A stretch of DNA of 64,000 bases from Nostoc paludosum FACHB-159 (lineage in GTDB: Bacteria; Cyanobacteriota; Cyanobacteriia; Cyanobacteriales; Nostocaceae). Made by a program: the position numbers and the translations under genes. Below, in pieces: positions 43,742-53,262 of the stretch. Each line of letters opens with the position of its first letter. Positions within the stretch are counted from its first letter, which is position 1. Where the stretch lies: NCBI RefSeq assembly GCF_014698835.1, contig NZ_JACJTU010000001.1, forward strand, positions 310,001-374,000. The letters run 5' to 3'. A model generated the notes under the pieces. It had not been told where the DNA came from and did not search any database. It was given only the letters and a program-made list of their open reading frames with translations.

Positions 43742-44167
43742 TCATTTGACTAATTCGGGTAAAGTAGCTTCTAACTTGAGACAGTTAGCGCCATTAATCT
43801 GCAACTTGTAGTCTACTTTATCCATGAGACGATTCATAATCAGCCAACCATAACCACCTTCTTGTTTTTCAACGGGGTCAGGAGCATAGTATGTAGACAT
43901 ATCAAAGCCTTCGCCGTAGTCCCAAACTTCTAGGGCCAGGTCTCGGTCTTTGAGTTCCAAACGCAGTAATATGGGCAAATTTGGTTTGTCCCGATGGGCG
44001 TGACGTACTGCGTTTGAGTAGGCTTCTACTAAAGCTAATCTCAAACGACTCGATTGGCGCGACCAATCTACCGAGTCTCCTAGCTGGATTTTCAAACATC
44101 CCAGCAACCAGTTCTCGACAATATTGAGAAAATTCAAATCACTTGGTACATGAAGCTCACTTTTCAT
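43742..44167 (-). CDS. RsbW-type anti-sigma-factor serine kinase (GHKL ATPase)
   Basis: This protein has 141 residues. The ATP-binding N box is LRLALVEAYSNAVRHAH, followed by the G1-like WDYGEGFD and GGYGWLIMNRLMD. This is the RsbW/SpoIIAB class of kinases, which phosphorylate an anti-sigma antagonist and hold a target protein in check. The gene lies 3 nt after the stop of the SpoIIE-type phosphatase gene, so the two form an operon with opposed activities. No STAS-domain antagonist is encoded here. Confidence 0.88.
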   Translation of the reverse strand: MKSELHVPSDLNFLNIVENWLLGCLKIQLGDSVDWSRQSSRLRLALVEAYSNAVRHAHRDKPNLPILLRLELKDRDLALEVWDYGEGFDMSTYYAPDPVEKQEGGYGWLIMNRLMDKVDYKLQINGANCLKLEATLPELVK

Positions 44168-44170
44168 TAC

Positions 44171-45844
44171 TTACAAAATCTCCAGCGAGAGTATAGTTTG
44201 ATCATCTTCTTGGACGTGGTTATCTGCCTGGATGCGAGCTACTAAATGGTTAAGAGAAAGCGGTTTTTCCTCTTGTTGTAGGAGTTGCCAAAGGCCATCT
44301 TGATTCAGCATAGAACGGTTACATGGCTCAACGCTAGACACGGTATTTACTGTATTATATGCATTGTTTGATACCATTGCTTCAGTAATGCCATCACTAG
44401 TTAGTAACAGTGTGTCCCCAGGAGCGAGAACCAAGCTACCAGACTGTCCTTGCCATTTGGGCAATATCCCCAAGGGAACGCTGCGGACTTTGAGGTAATT
44501 GGGACTGTCGGCTGATGCTGCTTTGTGTGACCATAAGAGTGGATAAATATGACCAGCATTAGTGTAAACGAGTTCTCCTGTACTAGGCGTGTAGCAGGCT
44601 AACACAAGAGTGATGAAATAATTATTGCTAATCAAGTCTTCGCTCAGAGCGTGGTTAAGGTTCTGCATGACCACATTTGGTGGCGCTGGGGCTTCTTGAG
44701 ATAATTCCCGACGCAAGACGGAAATCACACTAGCCATAAATAAAGCCGCTGGAACGCCCTTACCAGAAACATCACCCACAGCTAACCACAAATCGCCTTT
44801 GGGATGAACAAACACTTCAAAAAAGTCCCCTCCTACTTCCCGTGCGGGGTAGCAGCAGGCTTGCACCTTCACGCCTTTGATATCAGGTAAACTTTGGCGG
44901 AGCAGGTTGTATTGAATTTGGCGAGCCACCTCTAACTCATTGTGAATCTGCTGTTGTTTTTCTTGGAGGCGTTGGTAGAGTTTTGCTTGAGACAGAGCTA
45001 AGGCAGCTTGTTCGGCAACACCAGCAATCAATTGGATCTCTTCCTCTTCCCAAGGGCGATCGCGTCCCCATTGGTGGAGAGCCAACACAGCCACGAGGTA
45101 CTGCTGGTAGCTAAGTGGCACAACCAAATGATGGCAGGGGTTACCGTCGTATATTTCTTGAGCAAGTTCGTGATGACGGGTTTGCAGAACTTTTTCAATT
45201 AAAGGAGCAGTGTCGAAGGCGCAATCCAATACATCAGATTGAGGATCGTAGTATGAGAATACCTCTGGTGTGAGGCGATCGCCTTCTGTTGGTCTAAGCA
45301 AACAACTAGTAGCTTCAAAGGTTTGTCCAATGGTTGCTACAGTCTTTTGCAGCATACTGTCGTAGTCTAAAGACTCCCGAATTGCCGTTGTCACCGCATT
45401 AAACAAAGATTCCCGCCGCAGTGCCCGACGTAACTCTTGGGTACGCTTCTTCACCAGGCGGTATGTATCGGTAGCTTGTTCGACTAACGCCCTGAGTCGC
45501 TCTGGATTCCAGGGTTTGGTGATGTACTTGAACACCTGACCGGAGTTAATCGCATCTACCAAATCTTCGACATCAGTAAAACCAGTTAACAAAATCCGAA
45601 TCGTGTCCGGAAACCGTTCCACCGTGCGACTAAAAAACTCGCTGCCACTCATTTCTGGCATTCTTTGGTCAGAAATAATCACAGCCATTTCGCCAACTTT
45701 GTCCAAGATTTCCAATGCACCAAAAGCATGATTCGCTTTGTACACTTGAAAATCTCGCCTAAAAGTACGGTAGAGTAAATCTAAGTTATCTGGCTCATCG
45801 TCTACCACCATGAGCTTGAGTTTGTCCACCCCTGTCTCAGCCAT
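44171..45844 (-). CDS. REC-GAF-SpoIIE (PP2C) phosphatase, response regulator
   Basis: The ATG at 45844 (MAETGVDKLK) gives a protein of 557 residues. The receiver domain has Asp59 (IISDQRMP). A coiled-coil and a GAF domain span about 150-310, and a C-terminal PP2C-type SpoIIE domain (EVGGDFFEV, WLAVGDVSGKGVPAALFMA, GDTLLLTSDGITEA) supplies the metal-binding aspartates. It is a signal-controlled serine/threonine phosphatase expected to dephosphorylate a STAS antagonist, counteracting the kinase at 43742. The frame extends 32 codons upstream without features. Confidence 0.9.
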   Translation of the reverse strand: MAETGVDKLKLMVVDDEPDNLDLLYRTFRRDFQVYKANHAFGALEILDKVGEMAVIISDQRMPEMSGSEFFSRTVERFPDTIRILLTGFTDVEDLVDAINSGQVFKYITKPWNPERLRALVEQATDTYRLVKKRTQELRRALRRESLFNAVTTAIRESLDYDSMLQKTVATIGQTFEATSCLLRPTEGDRLTPEVFSYYDPQSDVLDCAFDTAPLIEKVLQTRHHELAQEIYDGNPCHHLVVPLSYQQYLVAVLALHQWGRDRPWEEEEIQLIAGVAEQAALALSQAKLYQRLQEKQQQIHNELEVARQIQYNLLRQSLPDIKGVKVQACCYPAREVGGDFFEVFVHPKGDLWLAVGDVSGKGVPAALFMASVISVLRRELSQEAPAPPNVVMQNLNHALSEDLISNNYFITLVLACYTPSTGELVYTNAGHIYPLLWSHKAASADSPNYLKVRSVPLGILPKWQGQSGSLVLAPGDTLLLTSDGITEAMVSNNAYNTVNTVSSVEPCNRSMLNQDGLWQLLQQEEKPLSLNHLVARIQADNHVQEDDQTILSLEIL

Positions 45845-46002
45845 ATTTGACTTTAATTTTTCAACTATGTTTAGTGGCGAGATAGTATGATGTTTATCCC
45901 ACCTGATAACCAACGAAAATTTAGAACTAATCATTCTCAACAGTTATCAGTTATCAGTGTTTGAAACCTTGATAACTGTTCACTGCTACTTGAATTTAAC
46001 TT

Positions 46003-46722
46003 TTATCCCACTAACCCAGAACGCAAGGCGCGGACTGCTGCCTGGGTACGGTCATCGGCACATAGCTTATTCAAAATATTGCGGACGTGAGTTTTAACAG
46101 TTCCGACAGTGATGTAAAGCCTTTCCGCAATTACCGCATTGCTACAACCTTCGACAATCAACTGTAACACTTCTAACTCCCTTTCTGTCAGGGTGTAGGG
46201 TTCAATTCCTTCCAGATTTTCCGCAAAATCTGGATTAGGGAGAACGGCTTTGGTATCTACAAAAGCCGATTCCGACTTCTGGGGATTTTGTTGCGCTTGT
46301 TGTAATACAATTCGAGCGATCGCCGGATCGATCCAGGCGTTGCCATTGTAAGTTACTCGCACTGCTTCCAGCAAATTATCAAATTTGATATCCTTCATAC
46401 AGTAGGAGTCTGCCCCAGCAGCAAAAGCCGCCAATACCGCTTCTCGATTATCGCGCAGTGTCAAAATTAACACCTTTGTGCTTAACTCTTCGCTATTAGT
46501 AGTAGATTTTAGCTCCCGTGTCAACTCAATGCCATCCTTATCTGGTAAACCAATATCTACTATGGCAATATCTGGTTGTAGCACTTTTAACATTTTTAAG
46601 CCCTCAGCGGCAGTAGCAGCTTCCCCTACAACTTCAATTTCATCCTTTTGCAGTAGTGCTGTGCGAATACCTACGCGAGTCAGATCGTGATCTTCAATCA
46701 GAGCAATACGAATTTTACTCAT
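46003..46722 (-). CDS. NarL/LuxR-family response regulator
   Basis: The ATG at 46722 gives a protein of 239 residues; an ATG two codons upstream is an alternative. The receiver domain has D11 and phosphoacceptor D56 (IAIVDIGLPDKDG), and Lys in CMKDIKF. A LuxR helix-turn-helix ends the protein (LTERELEVLQLIVEGCSNAVIAERLYITVGTVKTHVRNILNKL). It lies 158 nt upstream of the phosphatase gene in the same direction. The gap 46723-47070 has no recognised element. Confidence 0.9.
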   Translation of the reverse strand: MSKIRIALIEDHDLTRVGIRTALLQKDEIEVVGEAATAAEGLKMLKVLQPDIAIVDIGLPDKDGIELTRELKSTTNSEELSTKVLILTLRDNREAVLAAFAAGADSYCMKDIKFDNLLEAVRVTYNGNAWIDPAIARIVLQQAQQNPQKSESAFVDTKAVLPNPDFAENLEGIEPYTLTERELEVLQLIVEGCSNAVIAERLYITVGTVKTHVRNILNKLCADDRTQAAVRALRSGLVG

Positions 46723-47070
46723 AGCCAACTTCAGCCCGTTACACTACCTTAACTGTAAAGTCGAGTTTACTAAAAAGTCTTAAGAGGTGCAGATTAAAGA
46801 CACCTTCGTATAGAGTTCTCACACTTAGGCAACTCAAATCCTACATTGAAAAGGAACATAGTCGTGACAATCAAGGGCACTTGATGTCCCCTTAATTGTC
46901 CCGCAATTCCCCATCACAGCCAATGCTTTCTATTGTTGCAGAGCTATTGCTCTGTAAACCCTCATGACAGAAACCAGACTGGCTCCTATTAAATTCTTCT
47001 TTGATAAAAATATTTGATAAACTTAACATTCAAGTAAATGTGGTGTAAAATCAATCAAAAAATAGGCACT

Positions 47071-47841
47071 ATGTCTAAATCGCCTAAAGCATTTTCAGTA
47101 TTGGGAATACCAGTTCATGTGATGACTAACTATCCAGGCTGGTTGTTAGAATGCTTGCAACAAGGCAGAGGAACTCATGTGGTAACGCTCAATGCAGAAA
47201 TGACTATGCAGGCAGAGCGGAACGAACTCCTAGCTCAGGCCATTCAAAATGCTGAACTAGTGATTCCAGATGGGGCTGGGGTTGTTCTGTATTTACGCTG
47301 GTTATTATGGCAAAAAGTACAGCGTTGCCCAGGAATTGAATTATCAGAAAAGCTTTTGCAAGAACTTGGACAACATAAGACAGGAGCAAAAATATTTTTT
47401 TATGGTGCCGCACCTGGAGTAGCTGCAAAAGCAGCAGAGTTTTGGCAGCAGCAAATTCCAGATTTGAATGTAGTAGGTAGTCACTCAGGTTACCACTCTC
47501 CAGAAGAAGAAGCACAATTGCAACAAACTCTTGCCCAATTACAGCCGCAAGTGATTTTTGTAGGTCTAGGAGTGCCACGTCAAGAATTATGGATTGCCCA
47601 AAACCGTCATTTGTGCCCCCAAGCAATTTGGATTGGCGTTGGTGGCAGTTTTGATATTTGGTCGGGAACTAAAACTCGCGCTCCTGCTTGGTTAGGAAAT
47701 AATAATTTGGAATGGCTATATCGTTTGTATCAAGAACCTTGGCGTTGGCGGCGGATGTTAGCTTTGCCAGAGTTTGCGATGAAAGCTTTTGTTTATCGCT
47801 GGACTGCTAGGAGTGCAATTATCGCAGGTAATAGGCAATAA
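47071..47841 (+). CDS. WecG/TagA/CpsF family glycosyltransferase
   Basis: The ATG at 47071 gives a protein of 256 residues. Family landmarks are FSVLGIPVHVMT, THVVTLNAEMTMQAERN, VIPDGAGVVLYLRW, and VIFVGLGVPRQELWIAQNRHLCPQAIWIGVGGSFDIWSGTKTRAPAWL. Members transfer N-acetyl-mannosaminuronate, N-acetylmannosamine or related sugars to lipid-linked precursors in cell-surface polysaccharide synthesis. The sugar is not predictable here. The gene is solitary. Confidence 0.9.
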   Translation: MSKSPKAFSVLGIPVHVMTNYPGWLLECLQQGRGTHVVTLNAEMTMQAERNELLAQAIQNAELVIPDGAGVVLYLRWLLWQKVQRCPGIELSEKLLQELGQHKTGAKIFFYGAAPGVAAKAAEFWQQQIPDLNVVGSHSGYHSPEEEAQLQQTLAQLQPQVIFVGLGVPRQELWIAQNRHLCPQAIWIGVGGSFDIWSGTKTRAPAWLGNNNLEWLYRLYQEPWRWRRMLALPEFAMKAFVYRWTARSAIIAGNRQ

Positions 47842-48002
47842 GCAAAGAAAGTCTTTTGGGGCTGGGGTTTTACGATGGGTTTATGTCTTAAACTATGCTT
47901 CAACTGCTATAAGTGCTGAATTCTGGCTTCTGAATTCCGGGTGTTTTTACTTAGTTAATCCTGAAATCTTTAACAAATTTTAAATTTCTCTGTTGGATTT
48001 GA

Positions 48003-48027
48003 AATTCCCAGGCAAAACCTGGGAATT
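48003..48027. repeat. AATTCCCAGG...CCTGGGAATT hairpin
   Basis: A 10-bp perfect stem with a 5-nt loop lies between the glycosyltransferase gene and ftsE. It is the same family as the palindrome at 14570-14594 and may end the upstream transcript. Confidence 0.6.
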
Positions 48028-48097
48028 CTGATTTTGGGGGGAATGTCGAATCTATGTTGGCAAAGTGTTTGGTTGTGGGTATGAGGAGAATTTAACA

Positions 48098-48844
48098 ATG
48101 CCAGTATTAACAACTGAAGTTAAGACAGAGAAATCCGTTGATAAACAGAACAGTGAAACTCAACAGCACATTAGCAATACTGCTGCAAAGGTGCAATTGC
48201 AATCTGTAACCAAGACCTATGCTAATGGCTCTCATGCCTTGCTGGATGCAAACCTTGAGGTTAAAAAAGGAGAATTTTTGTTTATCACAGGGCCGAGTGG
48301 TTCTGGTAAATCAACGCTTTTGAAACTGCTGTATGGCCAGGAGTTACCTACACAGGGTGAAGTAATTGTTGATGAATGTAATGTAGCAACTTTAAGGGGC
48401 GATCGCTTGTCATTATTCCGGCGACGCATTGGCATTGTATTTCAAGACTACAAACTCATTAACCAGCGAACAGTAGCGGAAAATGTAACTTTTGTACTCC
48501 AAGCTCAAGGGTATACCCGGAAAGAAATTCAACGCCGCTTAGAACCAACGTTAAAGTTGGTAGGGTTACTGAGTAAAGCTGACTGCTTTCCAGATCAGCT
48601 CTCAGGAGGAGAACAACAACGAGTGAGTATTGCTAGGGCGATCGTCAGTACACCACCACTGCTACTGGCTGATGAACCAACAGGAAATCTCGATCCAGAT
48701 AATTCCTGGCAAGTTATACAAATTCTCCAAAAGTTAAATTCCTTTGGGGCTACGGTGATTGTTACTACCCACGATGAACAATTGGTGCGGCGGTGTAATC
48801 ATCCAGTAGTGCAAGTTCGCAATGGAAAGTTGTCTCGAAAATAA
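48098..48844 (+). CDS. ftsE: Cell-division ABC ATPase FtsE
   Basis: The ATG at 48098 gives a protein of 248 residues. Walker A is GPSGSGKST, the signature LSGGEQQRVSIARAI, Walker B LLLADEPTGNLDP and the switch TTHDEQLV. FIVFQDYKLI-type sequence (IGIVFQDYKLINQRTV) is characteristic of FtsE. A Gln/Lys-rich N-terminal extension of about 35 residues precedes the domain. FtsE works with FtsX to control cell-wall hydrolases at the septum; ftsX is not adjacent in this window. Confidence 0.88.
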   Translation: MPVLTTEVKTEKSVDKQNSETQQHISNTAAKVQLQSVTKTYANGSHALLDANLEVKKGEFLFITGPSGSGKSTLLKLLYGQELPTQGEVIVDECNVATLRGDRLSLFRRRIGIVFQDYKLINQRTVAENVTFVLQAQGYTRKEIQRRLEPTLKLVGLLSKADCFPDQLSGGEQQRVSIARAIVSTPPLLLADEPTGNLDPDNSWQVIQILQKLNSFGATVIVTTHDEQLVRRCNHPVVQVRNGKLSRK

Positions 48845-48933
48845 TTATGGGGCATGGGGCATAGGGCATAGGGCATTGGTAATTAACAAAGGACTTGTTG
48901 TTTAACTCAGGACAAATGACTAATGACAAATGA

Positions 48934-49701
48934 CTAATAAACGCCCTGTTTAAGTTTTGCTGATATGGGTATGAAGGTTTTGGCTGTTTTGGGTGGTAGT
49001 ACTTGTGGGCGATCGCAAGCTTGTAGGATCTTAAAAGCTGCTTCTCGAACGACAACTTCCTTCTCACGACTCAGTAGGAGTTGCAAGCATTGGACTACAT
49101 CTTGCTGCACTGAAGAATCAACTCGCTTACGGGCAATCAATTTAGTTAGTTGACGCAGGGCAATTAACCGCTTTAATGGATCTTTTTCTGTTAAATTGAC
49201 TAACAACTGCTCTAGGTGGTCTTCTTGTTGATTTCCATAAAAGTTGACAAGTTGCCATACTAATAAAATTAAAGTTAACAGGGTTCCTACGCCTTGGGCG
49301 ATGGCGCCAGCCGCAATCCATCGGCTATGAGATTCAACCCAAATTGCAGCCGCCATGTAAGTGCTGACAGTAGCAATACCACCACTGAGAACTGCTAAGA
49401 CTAACCGACGGTTTGGACTGTTTAAAAACTCCCGTATTTTAGACCAGCGCAATTGCCAGTCCCACTCCTGCATTGAGTAAACTAATACCATTACTCCAAC
49501 ACCGATTAACAGAGCTAGTAGGAGTTTCCAGTTCCACAAGAGCATAGCAACGGTGATCGTCAGGAACCCAAGAAAGCCTCCAGGCCCAGAGTAACGTTTA
49601 AAAGTTTGTTGTTTTGAGCTTCCTCCTATCTTGAACTTTGGAAGCGACCAGTTGGGGATCTGCTCGATCAATTGCTGCCAAGAAGACGAAGCCTGTGCCA
49701 C
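48934..49701 (-). CDS. Membrane protein with C-terminal armadillo-like helical domain
   Basis: This protein has 255 residues. Hydrophobic helices lie at about 47-60, 62-78, 104-120 and 130-150. A cytoplasmic helical region (EDHLEQLLVNLTEKDPLKRLIALRQLTKLIARKRVDSSVQQDVVQCLQLLLSREKEVVVREAAFKIL) looks like HEAT/armadillo repeats. I know similar proteins in cyanobacteria described only by fold. Convergent with ftsE across a heptamer-rich gap of about 90 nt. Confidence 0.75.
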   Translation of the reverse strand: MAQASSSWQQLIEQIPNWSLPKFKIGGSSKQQTFKRYSGPGGFLGFLTITVAMLLWNWKLLLALLIGVGVMVLVYSMQEWDWQLRWSKIREFLNSPNRRLVLAVLSGGIATVSTYMAAAIWVESHSRWIAAGAIAQGVGTLLTLILLVWQLVNFYGNQQEDHLEQLLVNLTEKDPLKRLIALRQLTKLIARKRVDSSVQQDVVQCLQLLLSREKEVVVREAAFKILQACDRPQVLPPKTAKTFIPISAKLKQGVY

Positions 49702-49918
49702 GGTGTTTACCTACTTGAATACGAGATTACCTATTGTAAAAGTTTTGTTAGAGACGAAGAAATCAAGGAGCGTCCCGAATTGGTAAAAATACTAGGAGAT
49801 GATAAATCACACCCTAGTTTCTACCCTTGGGGAGATCCATGAACAATATACTCTAAAAGAATACCCGGACTCGGATGAGTAAACTTAATTTTCTTACTGA
49901 GTTTTTAACGTTTCTAGT

Positions 49919-50521
49919 TTAGAGACAAAAACGAAAGTCATCAAGGACGAATTGACCGTCAAAAGCACAGAAGGTAACAGTGTAAATGTTATTCGCAGTT
50001 ATGGATAATAAGGTATTGGGGGAAACTGCTGAGTCAGAATTGGCGAGATTGGCGCCGGGTAGTACGGTTTGTCCCAGGAGTTGCCGATCGCGATCGTAAG
50101 CCGAAAGCACTAGCCGCTGCGAACTTGTGACAAAGGCACTAACCGAGTTGACAGGATGCAAGAAACTAGCTTCTAAAAATCCGCTTTTGGGCGCTCCCAT
50201 TAAGACTGTCAGTCCTGAATAGCTTGGAAATGCTGGATTTGATGGCTGTATTGCTAGAGAATTCTGAAAAATTACTCCCCAGCGTTCATACTGGCGCTCT
50301 ACTACTTCAAAACACTTTAAGTCTTCAAAGTCTAAACAAATACAAGTAGGTATGCTGCCTTTGGTAAGGTCAATGGGTGGCTTGATGCGATCGCGCCGGG
50401 ATGAAGCTGTAATTTGGTTTTGTATATTAAAATTGTCAGGCGCAAATTTAGGGTCTTCAATCCTTGGTACTTTATTTGATTGAAGAGTAGCCTGCTTTAC
50501 CATGACATTCCGCCTTACCAT
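49919..50521 (-). CDS. Conserved hypothetical protein, beta-sandwich-like
   Basis: This protein has 200 residues. There is no signal peptide, although the C-terminal 130 residues are strand-rich with alternating hydrophobics (GFLEASFLHPVNSVSAFVTSSQRLVLSAYDRDRQLLGQTVLPG, YTVTFCAFDGQFVLDDFRF). This pattern is typical of carbohydrate-binding or PEP-CTERM-associated beta domains. The start may instead be the ATG at 50503. No family assignment can be made with confidence. Confidence 0.65.
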   Translation of the reverse strand: MVRRNVMVKQATLQSNKVPRIEDPKFAPDNFNIQNQITASSRRDRIKPPIDLTKGSIPTCICLDFEDLKCFEVVERQYERWGVIFQNSLAIQPSNPAFPSYSGLTVLMGAPKSGFLEASFLHPVNSVSAFVTSSQRLVLSAYDRDRQLLGQTVLPGANLANSDSAVSPNTLLSITANNIYTVTFCAFDGQFVLDDFRFCL

Positions 50522-51017
50522 TACCTAGAGAATAATCAGATGAGTAATATATCAAAAGCTATTGTTTTTAGATGCAGAACTAAAACTAATAGCTGATTCA
50601 AACCATCATTTTGGCTATTTCTGAAGCTCAAAATTATTTATCAGTTTTTTCATAGAGTACCATAAACAATTGATCTGTATTTATGTCTATAGTGATACTT
50701 GCTACTACGTAGAATAATGTAAACACAGTAATTACAAGGTTAGTTTCGTTTTTAAAATGAAAAAATAAACACCAAATCTTTACAACTACTTCAGTAGTTT
50801 TACATCTGCTTAATCTGACGCTGGCCAGAAGCCTTAAAGTAATTGATTCGCCCATAATAAATCTGTGGGAGATTCGGGGACGCAAAGAAGGAAGAGGACG
50901 TGGGGAGTGGGAGACGCAGGACGCAAACAATTACTTGTAAGTAGGTGAGGTGGGTGTTGAAAATTGTCGTTATGGCAAGGCAGAAGGAAAGAGCTTTTTG
51001 GGCAACTTTTCTTTCGC

Positions 51018-51143
51018 AGGACTTACGTAAAAATCGCCAAAAAGCTTTATTTATCGAACCACCTTCTCTACGAGAGGCTTCCGCCAACGCGCAGCGTCTC
51101 GTAGAGAAGAACGCCAAGGATTCGTAGAGTGTGCGTAAGTCCT
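51018..51143. mobile_element. MITE-like element with AGGACTTACG terminal repeats, copy 1
   Basis: The ends AGGACTTACGTAAAA and GCGTAAGTCCT are inverted. Inside is a second inverted repeat, TCTCTACGAGA / TCTCGTAGAGA. It resembles the element at 55607-55697. The rest of the 50522-51300 gap holds no supported gene; frames within it are short and lack ribosome binding sites. Confidence 0.7.
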
Positions 51144-51300
51144 ATTTCGGTTACATACTTCGATTTTTTTACGCTGTTCTACTTATGTTCCGAAGTTACC
51201 ATTAGTCAAAGCAGTGTTCGGACTTCTCTTGGCGTCCCCCTATGCCCCCGTCTGTGGTGTTATCCGTGTTAATGAATCATTAAAGTGAAGAAAAATATTT

Positions 51301-52197
51301 ATGTTTGAGCCAATAGGATTTGAACAACGCTCCGTAATTACCTCATTAGGTAAGATAGTGTATTATACTAATGTTGGGTCGCCTTGGCACAACGATGTGA
51401 GTCTCAAAGATGACCGAGAAACTTTGGTTTTTCTACACGGCTTTGGTGGTGGATCTTCTGCTTATGAGTGGTCGAAAGTTTATCCGGCTTTTGCTGCTGA
51501 ATATCGGGTTATTGCACCAGATTTAATCGGTTGGGGTAGATCTGAGCATCCAGCACGTAGTTATAAAATTGACGATTATTTGACAACAATTCGCGAGTTT
51601 TTGCAGCAGACTTGTACTGGCCCGGTAAAAACGATCGCCTCATCTTTGACCGCAGCCTTTACAATTAGAGTGGCGATCGCTCATCCTGATTTATTTAAGT
51701 CTTTAATTCTCACTACTCCCGCCGGACTTTCCGATTTTGGCGAAGACTATTCCCGCAGCTTTTTTGCTCAGTTAATCAGTGTTCCTATTATTGACCGCGT
51801 GCTATATAGTACTGGAGTTGCTACCAGTGGCGGTATTCGCAGTTTCTTAGAGCAACGACAGTTTGCTCAGTCCAATCGAGTCTACCAAGAAATTGTAGAT
51901 GCTTATTTAGAATCTGCCCAACAGCCAAATGCTGAGTATGCAGCACTGTCTTTTGTACGTGGCGATTTGTGCTTTGATTTATCCCTTTATATTCAACAAT
52001 TGACCACTCCCACGGCTATTATTTGGGGACAAAAATCGCAATTTACAGGCCCTGCAATTGGTCGCCGTCTTGCCGAAATGAATCCCCAAGCAATCCGGTT
52101 TTTTCAACAATTGGAAGATGTAGGTTTAACACCGCAGTTAGAATTGCCAGCAGTCACAATTGGGTTAATTCGTCAATTTTTGCCTTTGCTTAATTAA
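51301..52197 (+). CDS. Alpha/beta hydrolase
   Basis: This protein has 298 residues. FLHGFGGGSSAYEW is the oxyanion-hole region. The nucleophile elbow reads IASSLTAAF (Ser-x-Ser variant of G-x-S-x-G). VIAPDLIGWGRSEHP and TAIIWGQKSQF are fold landmarks. The glycines of the classical elbow are replaced, so catalytic activity is uncertain, and the expected C-terminal His is not obvious. It may be a non-esterase member of the fold. It is solitary. Confidence 0.82.
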   Translation: MFEPIGFEQRSVITSLGKIVYYTNVGSPWHNDVSLKDDRETLVFLHGFGGGSSAYEWSKVYPAFAAEYRVIAPDLIGWGRSEHPARSYKIDDYLTTIREFLQQTCTGPVKTIASSLTAAFTIRVAIAHPDLFKSLILTTPAGLSDFGEDYSRSFFAQLISVPIIDRVLYSTGVATSGGIRSFLEQRQFAQSNRVYQEIVDAYLESAQQPNAEYAALSFVRGDLCFDLSLYIQQLTTPTAIIWGQKSQFTGPAIGRRLAEMNPQAIRFFQQLEDVGLTPQLELPAVTIGLIRQFLPLLN

Positions 52198-52348
52198 TAT
52201 CAGAATTCAGAATTCAGGAGTCAGGAGTCAGAATTCAGAATCAAGGGTGGGACTTGAAAATGAAACTTGCTACAACTTATTAATTTTTTAACTGATTAAG
52301 TTTGGTATCAAACCCTTCTGAATTCTGAATTCTAAATTATTACAAATA

Positions 52349-52882
52349 CTATTTGTCTTTGATTCTGACATCAATGACAGTAGCATTGAAATTGTAGTTA
52401 AAACCTTCCAACTCAAATGGCATTCCAATTTTAACTTTACTGTTACCAAGAACAGGGCCGCTTTGAGTTACTTGGGCTTTGCCATCTAAAGTTAAGAGAA
52501 AATCTGTACTAAAATTATTACTTTTTGGATCTGGCAATTCTTTAACAGTTCCATCAGGTTGGAAAACATTGACCGTTCTTGGTAGCTGTTGAATTGATTT
52601 AATCTCAATCTGCCCATAAGGTTGGTTACGGATAATCACATTAGTTTTACCACCTTTTTTTAATCCGTTATCAAATAATTGTTCTGGGTCGCGTACATTT
52701 AAACCACGAACTACTAAATCTACCTCTATGGGTACTGTTTTGGCACCAACTTGGGCAACAGAACCAGAAGTACCAGGAAAAATAAAGATGCCAAATATAA
52801 CTAGCAGGATTACCAGCGCAGCACCTAAATCTAGGAGGTTAATTTTGCCAAACAAACGACCTTTTGAATCTAAAATAGCCAT
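52349..52882 (-). CDS. DUF4330 family membrane-anchored protein
   Basis: This protein has 177 residues. It starts MAILDSKGRLFGKINLLDLGAALVILLVIFGIFIFPG, with one membrane helix at about 18-36, followed by a beta-rich domain (VPIEVDLVVRGLNVRDPEQLF, and VDVRIKDK-like end). This is the cyanobacterial DUF4330 family of unknown function. The gap upstream, 52883-53262, shows nothing recognisable. Confidence 0.88.
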   Translation of the reverse strand: MAILDSKGRLFGKINLLDLGAALVILLVIFGIFIFPGTSGSVAQVGAKTVPIEVDLVVRGLNVRDPEQLFDNGLKKGGKTNVIIRNQPYGQIEIKSIQQLPRTVNVFQPDGTVKELPDPKSNNFSTDFLLTLDGKAQVTQSGPVLGNSKVKIGMPFELEGFNYNFNATVIDVRIKDK

Positions 52883-53262
52883 AAAAACTTTTCCCAGGTA
52901 ATAGCGAAGTAATTGATTGTAGCAAGAATCTTTTCGACGGGAACGGTAATTTTATCTATTTGGTAATAACTGAAATCGGCTGGTGGACAGTTTATCACGA
53001 GTTTGTAAGTTTAGAGCTGCGGCAGCTAACCTTAAAATTTTTGCGTATTGGAACTAATGTACCCAAGAGATAAAATCTAATGTTTAAGCCTATCTCTAGA
53101 GGGAATCGTTAGCCGTCTAAACTTCGGTAGATTTGCGTAAGTATTAGCTGTATAACAATCCGTTTGGTTTTGAACTAATAATGCAACTTAGAATACTCTA
53201 AATCCGTCTCATAATTTGTCTTATCATTTTACGTTCTCTCGAAATTATCTTCAGTACAGATT

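Noticed and set aside
50634..51117. Two overlapping minus-strand frames (98 and 105 codons)
   Set aside because: They run through the MITE-like element and adjacent repeats; there is no domain and no plausible ribosome binding site.
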